Assembly: GCA_023052935.1 (NCBI GenBank)
Contig: CM041292.1
Location: 81,664,169-81,728,168 of the forward strand
Direction: 5' to 3'
Length of the DNA stretch: 64,000 bases
DNA from: Piezodorus guildinii
Lineage: Eukaryota > Arthropoda > Insecta > Hemiptera > Pentatomidae
Position 1 is the stretch's first letter, and each line of letters starts with the position of its first letter. A program made the position numbers and the translations under genes. This document shows, in pieces, positions 56,261-64,000 of the stretch. The notes under the pieces were generated by a model. That model saw only the letters and a list, made by a program, of their open reading frames with translations. It had not been told where the DNA came from and ran no database searches.

Positions 56261-57055
56261 ATGGCCGTTGAGAAGAAGAGGTTATATCTGCACATAATAA
56301 AGGGAGTTGAGGATTTGTTTGAATTGGTAGCTTTGTCTAGCGATAAAGTGCTATGGTATGCGCTCCCTCCTCAATTGAAGAATTTAACCTTACATAAGGA
56401 ATTGTTGGGCATAAAAACCGTTACAGGTAGTATGAATTCCATTACTAGAATAGAGGGTTATCGTAAAATTGCAGTTCCATTCAGTACGGCGTTGCAAAAA
56501 AAGTATTGAGATGAAGAAGAAAATTTTTGTATAGACGAGAATTACCTAGAAGACTATAATGAACGTCTAAATCAGACATTAGTAAACCGCATACGATGTC
56601 GATTGAACGAAAACTTCAAAAGAAGGCCGTGGACAATTGCTAAAATCTGTGTTGAAGAATATAACAACACAGTTCATGGCTCCACAAAGTTTTCACCGGC
56701 TTATTTACTATATGGGCGTGCCTCTGAAATTGTTCCAAAAGAGTTGGAAAAGGAACATAATTTACAGACAGATAGAGCAGAAGCGTTCAAGAATTCACAA
56801 AAAAGTTTTGAACGGAACAAGAGCAGAGTAGACCAGAAAAGAATTGATCATGAGTTTAAAGAAGGAGATTTGGTCTATGTAACGAATGGTAATAGTTTGA
56901 ATAGGAGGAAGCTGGACCAAGTCAGAATAGGGCCACTCAAAATTAGAAAACGTATTTCCAAATCTATATATGAAGTGGAGTCTAACAAAAAACGGAAGGA
57001 AGCGAATGTGTTCCACTCTAGTAAGTTGGTTCCTTACTCTTTTTCTCCTGGATAA
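56261..57055 (+). pseudogene. Gypsy gag-integrase in-frame deletion product
   Basis: One frame, broken by a single TGA at 56507-56509. The first 82 codons (MAVEKKRLYLHIIKGVEDLF...) look like the start of a Gypsy-type gag. After the stop the same frame continues and becomes the C-terminal integrase: YNERLNQTLVNRIRCRLNEN, RRPWTIAKICVEEYNNTVHG, KFSPAYLLYG, then the C-terminal part with FKEGDLVYV and GPLKIRKRISKSIYEV, stopping at 57053-57055. All of protease, RT, RNase H and the integrase core is absent. So the copy cannot make its own enzymes; mobility would require a full-length relative. Whether the TGA is a mutation or is read through is unknown. Confidence 0.85.
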
Positions 57056-57065
57056 AAGAGTCTCC

Positions 57066-57077
57066 GACCAGCGGAGG
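57066..57077 (+). promoter_or_regulatory. polypurine tract of mini-Gypsy
   Basis: A purine-rich word (GCGGAGG) directly abuts the 3' LTR, in the position of the plus-strand primer. It is short. Confidence 0.55.
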
Positions 57078-57333
57078 TGTAAAATCAAGAATTTTATTAT
57101 TCTTGATTTTATTATCATATGTTAATATTTTACCAAGGGAGGTTATATCTCTGTCATGATAGTTAATTGTATTAATCAAAGGACTGTTAAACAATTCTTT
57201 ATTTTAGGTAGGTTCATTGTTAATTATGTATGTTATCCAATTGATTATTTTATGTCATACAAATTGTAATAATTAAAACTTTATTTTAGCATCGTTTAAC
57301 TCCTGATTCATTTAAATTAGAAGAAGAATTACA
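57078..57333 (+). repeat. 3' LTR of mini-Gypsy element
   Basis: 256 bp with the same ends as the 5' LTR; one visible substitution. Near-identity implies a recent insertion. The downstream side is a (CA)n/(TA)n microsatellite, so a 4-5-bp target duplication cannot be confirmed (the left flank is also a (TA)n run). Confidence 0.9.
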
Positions 57334-57483
<150 letters not shown>

Positions 57484-57485
57484 TT

Positions 57486-57768
57486 CATTTTTTTTTTCCG
57501 CGAACTCCTTCTAAACCACTAGACGGATTTTGATACAGCTTTCACATTCACTTAAGGCATTGTTTCCTGAAGTTTCATAAGTAAAATATATGCAATTAAG
57601 CTTTTATGTAAACGGGAAAAATAAATTTTCTGTAATCAAGTTATCAAACATTTATTCTTGTAATATAAGTAATAACATGTATACCGTTGGAAATAGCAAG
57701 ATTTTAGAAAAGTTAATATGCAATAAAATGAATTGTACAAGTTAATATAAAGTTGTTGTAAGCCCATG
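57486..57768 (+). repeat. fragment of unclassified repeats
   Basis: CGCGAACTCCTTCTAAACCA then AGACGGATTTTGATACAGC matches the 23.7-kb fragment. ACATGTATACCGTTGGAAAT resembles family A tails. No gene seen. Confidence 0.45.
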
Positions 57769-58030
57769 ACGGGTTACTAGTAGAATGGTGGTTAGCATAA
57801 CAGTCTCCTGTGCCCAAGATCTCGGGTTCAAAACCGCAGGTGGCGCTAGAATTTGTTAATAGGAGTAAATAATCCTTTGTTATACCGTCCTTCGGAGAGG
57901 ACGTTAAAAGGTGGTCCCGAGTCTGTGCGATGTCCGGTACTCGTTAAAGATCCTTATCCTAATTAAACCTGGATAGGCAAAATTAAGGACTCACACTGTA
58001 GCATCCTTCGATTAGTAGAATAATATTTAA
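57769..58030 (+). mobile_element. tRNA-derived SINE (SINE-C), copy 3
   Basis: ACGGGTTACTAGTAGAATGG, TTAGCATAACAGTCTCCTGT, B box GGGTTCAAAAC, then ATACCGTCCTTCGGAGAGGA, GATGTCCGGTACTCGTTAAA and TGTAGCATCCTTCGATTAG. The end is shortened where it meets the 3' end of the RTE-like LINE. Confidence 0.88.
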
Positions 58031-58038
58031 TAAAAGGC

Positions 58039-60640
58039 TTACCGAATCCGAAGGTTCGATGCCGATACCGCCAAACGCCTACACAGACTCGTCCAATGTT
58101 CGCCGGTCAAGCCCAAGCCCCAGAGATCAACCTTAATGCAATCCTCCCATCAACGCTTCGGCATACCTTTCGGACGCCTACCAGTCGGTTCAGCGAATAC
58201 CAACTTTCTCGGAATCCGTTCCTCACCGAGCACAACTTTACGCACCCATTTGGGTTTCCGCGATGCTATCAACTCAATTATATTCACAGGGTACAAACCT
58301 TCTAAGCTCCCCAGTGGCCTCATCTCTCTTCGGACCAAATATTTTATGCAGTGACTTATTTTTGAAAACCTAAGCCGTTGTTCATCCTTCAAAGTAAGCG
58401 GCCACGTTTCACATCCGTAAAGAACCGTCAGAAGAATAATAGTTTTACAAATTCTAACCTTTAAGTTTTTAGACAGAAGCCGTGAACTAAGTAACTTAGC
58501 AACTGAATAATAACACGCATTTCCCATCTTTAGCCGGACTTCTTCCTGGATTTCATTTTTTTTTTTGTTATCATTGAACCTAAATACTTGAATTTCTCTA
58601 CGTGTTCAAAAGTATGCCCTGATATATCAATATCACCAAGATCGCCACCGTTTCTGCTAATCATAATCATATATTTCGTCTTATCGGTATTATGAGTCTT
58701 ATTTCCTTACCGGTTTTTATTAACACACTTGTATTTATTTGTATGGTTTCCGTGTCTTCACCTAGCAGTACCAGATCATCGGCATACCGCAAAACCGGAA
58801 TCTTATCACCCATATTTAAACCTTTCTCGGTACACGTCACTTTTTATATGACTTATTCTAATGCTATATTAAATAAAACAGGTGAAAAGGAGTCACCCTG
58901 TTTCAAATCCGATCGCACCTCAAATTTCTCGGAGTAATTATGACCGATTCTAACTTTATGAAATGTTTCCGACAAACACAACTATACTAGGTTTACTAAC
59001 TTTCTAGATATTCCCTGTTCAATCATGATGTTATATAGCTTCTGAGGGTCTATGGAATCATATGCCTTTTTGAAATCGATATAAAGTTGATGGACTACAC
59101 CGTTGTATTCCAACTTTTTCTCTAATCTGATCAACAGTCGAGCGATTCCACCTAAAACCACATTGGTAGTCTCCGATAATTTCCTCAGCGTATTCCGTGA
59201 TTCGGCTGGTTAGTATTGACGAGAATATTTTATAGCATACTGGGAGGAGAAAGATCCCACGATCGTTGTTACAATCCGTCCTCGGTCCTTTTTTGTGAAT
59301 CGAAATAAGTATTGATTCTCTCCATTCTTCGGGAATTTTTTTCATTTTTCCAGATATTTTTAACTAAAACAAGTATTTTGGAAACGCCCGCTTCTCCACA
59401 CGCTTTGATTAATTCACTCTTGATATTATCATTTCCTGCAGCTTTATAACGTTTTAATTTTCCTATCGCCATTTCGACTTCCTCTTTACTCGGTGTGTCT
59501 ATCCATGGTTCAGCACTCTGATATTCAGAGTGAGAAGATTGATTATTTTTTAGTATAAATTACTAAAAATAGTATTAAAATGGTATTTTACATAAATTAC
59601 CGACCTCTTTAATATTATCCCTGATCCCTTCCCATAATTTGTTTACATCTTCCTGTTTCTCGTCTGAAGATTCCAAAGCTTCGAACCTATTTTTTACTTC
59701 TATTGCGAATTTTTTTCTAATTTCGGGGTTGTTCAATTTAACTAAATCGAAATTCTCGGGATGAATATAGTTCAGTGTTCTCTATTTTGTATTTAGTTTT
59801 TGTCGAAGTTTCGCGATTACTAATTCAGGATCAGAACCGCATTACATATGCTACTTTGACATATGTTCTGTACTAAAACATGATCTATTTTATTCCGCGT
59901 TTGTCCATCCGGCGATCTCCACGTATAATTATGAATATCCTTATGTTCAAACGTAGTACTTTTGATTATTAGGTTTTTCGAAATAGCAAAGTTTATTAGT
60001 CGGGTCCCATTATCAGTACTATATTCGTGCAAACTTTCTTTACTGATTTTAGGACGATATACTTCATCCCTTCCAACCTTTGCGTTCGCGTCGCCTAGTA
60101 TGATTTTAATGTAATTTCGCGGTAACTTATCGTAAACCGACTCTAGTTTATCATAAAATTCGCACTTTACTTAATCATCACTGTCTTCGGTGGGGAATGA
60201 ATGTTTATAAACGCGATTTTAGACTAACGGCCTTGAAATATAGCAACCGATATTCTTTCACTAAAGAACTGTACGTCCCTTAATGCGGAAAGAAATCTAT
60301 TCCTAATCAGAAACCCGTTACCTAAACAATAATTAACTCTCCCCGTACCAAATAGTATACTTTCCTTCTGTTAATGAACCCTCCCCTGGCCAGCGAACCT
60401 CTTGTAATGCAACGATATCTAAATGGTACCCCTTAACTTCATTCGCGACCGACTTTAACCCACCTGCCGTATTTAAACTTTTAAAGTTACACGTCCCTAG
60501 GGTTAGATCTCTAATTTTCATTTTGCGCCTAGATTCCTCTGAAGCAGTCCCCACCCGGAGACCCGAACGGGGGACTAGTATACTTCCGGACAATGGGCGA
60601 TTTACCTCAGTTAATTCCATGACTGTTGGTAGTATTTTGT
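58039..60640 (-). pseudogene. RTE-like LINE, nearly full-length but broken
   Basis: The longest RTE-type copy. Minus strand, 5' to 3': endonuclease start (LTLGTCNFKSLNTAGGLKSV, LDIVALQEVRWPGEG) near 60525-60345; endonuclease end (YTWRSPDGQTRNKIDHVLV) near 59930-59870; RT start (AGNDNIKSELIKACGE, IPEEWRESILISIHKKG, GDYQCGFRWNRST); motif A YIDFKKAYDSID near 59085-59045; motif B DLKQGDSFSPVLFNIALE near 58910-58860; motif C RYADDLVLLGED near 58780-58745; thumb (KTIILLTVLYGCETWPL); C-terminus ending WEDCIKVDLWGLGL and a stop at 58039-58041. The domains are collinear but spread over three frames with stops. The catalytic motifs themselves are intact. ORFs of this kind are often named craniofacial development protein 2-like in arthropods. 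Confidence 0.9.
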
Positions 60641-60654
60641 GAACTAAAATATGT

Positions 60655-60880
60655 GAGTAGGGCGTTTGAACCTACGTCACACTCTCCACCAAGCCTGGAG
60701 GGCCGCTCTCATTGTTGGTCAGCGAGTCATCGGACCTAGCCGGGAGGAGCTTCCGAGGAAATTCCACCGACCATCCCCACATCCGCCACCCGTGGGACGC
60801 TCCCCATTCGCGGTAATGAGATCCGCGCGAGGCAGCAGAGTAAAGAGTCGTTAAATAAATAAATAAAAATAAATGTAAGC
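60655..60880 (+). repeat. GC-rich segment ending in (TAAA)n
   Basis: CTCCACCAAGCCTGGAGGGC, GCGAGTCATCGGACCTAGCC, CCCGTGGGACGCTCCCCATT, ending AGAGTCGTTAAATAAATAAA. The end resembles the SINE-C end (GTGACGTTAAATAAATAAAA). It may be a LINE or SINE 3' end. The class is unknown. Confidence 0.5.
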
Positions 60881-61516
60881 TCATCAACCTAAAAAAAATA
60901 TGTAAAAGTTATAATAGTAAACATATGCAAAAGTTATAGCATTGGTAAAATTATTATAGTTAAATGTACTGGATCGTGGAAGTTCTATTCTTCCATTTAG
61001 TAAACAAGATTTTAGAAAAAATATTAAGTGATAAATGTAACTAAGTTGTAAACATAAATGGTAAGTTGTTAAACATCTATAACCTAAGATAACATTCTTA
61101 TTAATTATTTTAAATCTGATACCATTTCATGAAAGCTGATGTTTCACAGTAAAAATTTGGAATTCCTATGACAATGTATTTTAAATAGTTCATTTGAAAC
61201 TGAAAATCGTAATAAGCCGAATGAAATAGAAACGATTCTTATTTCTGTAGTTTTTGAATACATACATAACAATCAAGTTTTCATTATATAGGAAAATTAT
61301 TTTATCTGTTATCTGTGCTTCACTTTGAAATAGCAAAAATATAAACTAAACTAATTTTGATTTACGTTTTTCATTTCTGCCATGATTAATTATAATAATG
61401 AATAGACGTTATAAAATAAACGTATTTTCTTTTTAATCTCACTTAACTATAAATTAACGTATTTTCTTTTTAATTTCACTTAACTAAATCGGTCGGACAG
61501 ACATCATAAAAACATA

Positions 61517-61556
<40 letters not shown>

Positions 61557-62393
61557 TATATATATAATATATATATTTATATATTGAATCCGTTTAAAAA
61601 ACAAGATATTAGTAAACAAAAACAAGTATTAGCAACCTTTTCATTCCCTCGCAATATAATGCCAAATATTTATAAAGCGTTCCAAAACTCTTAAAATGCC
61701 ATATTTCCATTTTTTTTTTTTTTCTTCTTGTCAAGAGTAGTGGTCCAGATGTCATTTACACATATGTCGGTAACATCAAAATTGAACTATGGTTACTTTA
61801 GTGAGGTCGTTCTTTTTCTCAATACTATTTGTATTTCATTATTTTTTATTGATGTATAAATAAAAGCACAGAGGTGAAGGGTTTTTAAACAGCAGTATGC
61901 CTATGCGAACACGAGCCTCAAGATGTGGGTTAGGAGACCAGCCGAGTCCTGGAACAGTGGAGGCATTAGCTGGAAGATTGAGCTATTGTTAACTGAGTCA
62001 GATCTTGCCATTGTCTTCCATGGACCTCTTCATCTTCCCACCTTCCTAATCGCCCGTCCAAGCACCACGCAGAGGTGGAACGTACCTCGACATTCCCCTA
62101 ATGAAACCAGTCTCCCTGGAGTCGGTAACAAAACTGTAAAATGGTAGTCAGGCGTCTTCTTTGCTGTTGCATTTTTTAGCTTTAGCTGAGAATGATTATT
62201 GTAAGTGTAAAGGTGTGATAGAAGATCCTTGTCAATAAGCGATCTCAGTATAATATAAAACACAATTAATGCTAAAAGTAAAGTCCATCGTTATCTAATG
62301 CTAGCGAATTGCTTGACTCCAGGCTGATACTATACTTTGGGATGGCTGTAAAAGAATTCTTGGACCGATATTTCAACTTCCGCAAAATTATCT
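60881..62393. other. no confident gene; GC-richer patch 61.87-62.15 kb
   Basis: (TA)n at 61522-61580. The patch includes a 74-codon plus frame (MWVRRPAESWNSGGISWKIE..., 61923-62147) without a known domain; it could be an exon or a repeat piece. The rest is AT-rich. Confidence 0.3.
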
Positions 62394-62866
62394 CCCTAGT
62401 GCAGTGGTTTCCGACAAAAAATTATCGGCTCCTTCATGCAATCATTACGATGGCTAGAACCCCCTAAATTAAAAAAAATTGCGCGTCAAGAATTTGCAGT
62501 TGTTTTCGACAGTTAATAAGTTAATATTAATTTCAATTCAAAGCATTCTAAAACATCTCGTTCCATATCATTATAAAGTTATATATTTCATTTAAAAAAT
62601 AAACAAGTAAATTGGTTAAAACACTTTAATATTCTCTAATACTATATAGTATGGTAACTATTTCAAATCATTGCATTTCTTTTATATTATTAATATACAT
62701 AAATTTACTATAATTTACCGAGCAAAATTTAATGATTCAATGTATTGGGTTTTTTTCTTTTACAAGCCAAGACTTATAAGGAATTTTATATTAAGTTAAT
62801 TTAATATAATTTTCCAATAACCCCTGGGGGTCCAAGGACCACCGGTCGGGAACCGCTGCCCTAGAA
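62394..62866. mobile_element. hAT-type MITE
   Basis: The ends are CAGTGGTTTCCGAC (62402-) and, inverted, CAGCGGTTCCCGACCGGTGG (62858 backwards), the CAGNGGTTCNCNAC start of a widespread hAT group. Flanking 8-bp words CCCTAGTG (62394-62401) and CCCTAGAA (62859-62866) agree at 6 of 8 positions, fitting the 8-bp hAT target duplication. The interior is AT-rich and non-coding, so it is non-autonomous. Confidence 0.8.
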
Positions 62867-63010
62867 GAAAATAGGGCAAGGTTCGAAATAGGTGGTAATC
62901 CAATGGCAGATGAGGCAAGAACTCGAATCCATGATTATGGATCCCTTAAACTTTTCTTTGGTTCGACTTGAGCGTGTAGTGTGAGGACGAGCATTAATAA
63001 AGTTGAAATA
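62867..63010. other. no gene seen
   Basis: Spacer between the MITE and a hairpin. Confidence 0.5.
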
Positions 63011-63065
63011 AAACTTTTTTCCTGATGATCAAAGTATCCTGCTTTGATCATCAGGAAAAAAGTTT
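63011..63065. repeat. perfect 24-bp hairpin
   Basis: AAACTTTTTTCCTGATGATC with AAAG (63011-63034) is exactly complementary to 63042-63065, with a 7-nt loop (TATCCTG). Confidence 0.9.
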
Positions 63066-63439
63066 TTCCTTCTATAAAATTTGATGTGAATTTTTATTCT
63101 TCCAGCAATGCCTTAAAATTGCAAAAAATTCGATGCACACTGTCATGTTTCTTTCATTATACAGATAACTAAACTAAGATTTATATAAGAAGATTGAGAA
63201 ACTTAGAAAATGCTTTAAAGAGATTATTAAGGGTGAGTATAAAATATGATTAAAATATTTACATTCCTTTGAAATCTTGAATTTGATAAAACAGTCTTCT
63301 TTTATTTTCTTTCTACACACACCGTTAACTCCAGCAATGTTTCGATCGTTTACTCTAAAAAATAAGATCACGGAATATATTTTGTTAGAATGGTATCATA
63401 TTTCAGCGCGTCCGATGAAAGTGTGCTAAAGTTGAAAAT
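63066..63439. other. no gene seen
   Basis: AT-rich spacer. Confidence 0.5.
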
Positions 63440-63735
63440 TATATGTGACCGGGATGTAATGGAGCCTGCGCCGCAGCCTACTTTGGTTCTATCAAACTTA
63501 TAATGGACTGATTCACAATGCAGGGGGCAGCATTAAGTGGCACGTGGGAGGCTCCATGGTCGATCGCTCCTCAAGTTTTCTGTTCGCCAAGTAACCGCCT
63601 TCGTCGGAAACTTTTGCAATTACATCCGCCGGGATGGTTCAACGGGGCCCAGCTCTCAGTATTATTGTAGTCAAAGAAATGTAACAGATCAGCTAAAAGT
63701 CGAAAACATTTCCCAACTTATTGATAAATAATCCC
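63440..63735 (+). other. GC-richer patch with overlapping short ORFs
   Basis: Two plus frames are open here: one from 63537 to 63731 (GRLHGRSLLKFSVRQVTAFV...) and one starting at an ATG near 63520 (MQGAALSGTWEAPWSIAPQV...). Composition is unlike the AT-rich surroundings, so an exon or a transposon piece is likely, but I recognise neither. Confidence 0.3.
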
Positions 63736-64000
63736 TGAGTTTTTCCATTCAGCTTAGTGCTACTGTACTCTAAATGAGAATCTGAATTTGATAAACGCAC
63801 AAGCGGTTGAGTAAGCAAATAGATCCCTTTAGTTTTCTAGACTGAAATAAAATAGACGAATAATATGTTTTAAAATTCATTCAAATCTATTATTAAGTGG
63901 ATTTAGAGTTAAATGTGATCGATGAAATTTTGACTTTATTGCAGAAAAAATATATAAAATTTAATTTTGTGTCTTTTTTGTTAAAGATTCGCTTTATAGA
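63736..64000. other. no gene seen
   Basis: AT-rich end of the window. Confidence 0.5.

Noticed and set aside
57078..57333. Independent repeat next to the integrase fragment
   Set aside because: Same 256 bp as 55983-56238 with TG...CA ends and an abutting polypurine word, so it is the 3' LTR.

Overview
This window reads as nuclear DNA of an arthropod, most likely an insect or arachnid; I cannot place it more closely. It is strongly AT-rich, full of microsatellites, and shows no operons, bacterial ribosome sites or confidently recognisable host exon. Nearly everything I can identify is a mobile element or its remains: non-LTR retrotransposons (jockey-, CR1-, RTE- and I-like), tRNA-derived SINEs, one internally deleted Ty3/Gypsy element, a mariner fragment, a hAT-type MITE, and an abundant repeat that I cannot classify (called family A here).

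Layout. 1-11 kb: 3' fragments of jockey-like (+), CR1/jockey-like (-) and RTE-like (-, two) LINEs, and family A copies, one split by a SINE with a clear target-site duplication. 11-18 kb: AT-rich DNA, a nested tandem array of family A at 13.5-15.9 kb, and a long palindrome at 16.3 kb. 18.4-24.1 kb: three minus-strand pieces of an I-like LINE carrying RNase H, one with an RTE fragment set inside duplicated 3' UTR, plus SINEs and a second palindrome. 24-31 kb: LINE 3' UTRs, three SINE-type repeats and a unit carrying a hammerhead-like RNA motif.

31,988-36,433 holds the best-preserved element: a jockey-type LINE with two intact overlapping ORFs (gag-like with three zinc knuckles; endonuclease plus reverse transcriptase), a poly-A tail and an 11-bp target-site duplication. 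37-40 kb: an I-like RNase H region joined to degenerate jockey RT pieces, then an inverted pair of hammerhead-like motifs. 43.9-47.6 kb: a decayed minus-strand jockey LINE whose 3' end is repeated as a ~700-bp inverted copy lying inside a unit with 39-bp terminal inverted repeats. 49-55 kb: SINEs, LINE tails and a mariner fragment. 56.0-57.3 kb: a 1.35-kb Gypsy derivative with 256-bp LTRs that differ at one position and a gag-to-integrase in-frame deletion. 58.0-60.6 kb: a long but broken RTE-like LINE. 62.4 kb: a hAT-type MITE.

The features do not act as a pathway; they are layers of insertions. The jockey-type element at 32-36.4 kb could supply its own proteins. SINEs, MITE and mini-Gypsy would depend on proteins from elsewhere. 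The observations I value most are the hammerhead-like motif family with compensatory stem changes and its palindromic partners, the intact jockey-type element, the mini-Gypsy, and a covarying 3'-terminal hairpin in the I-like LINEs. All identifications come from reading motifs by eye; no search or alignment program was run.
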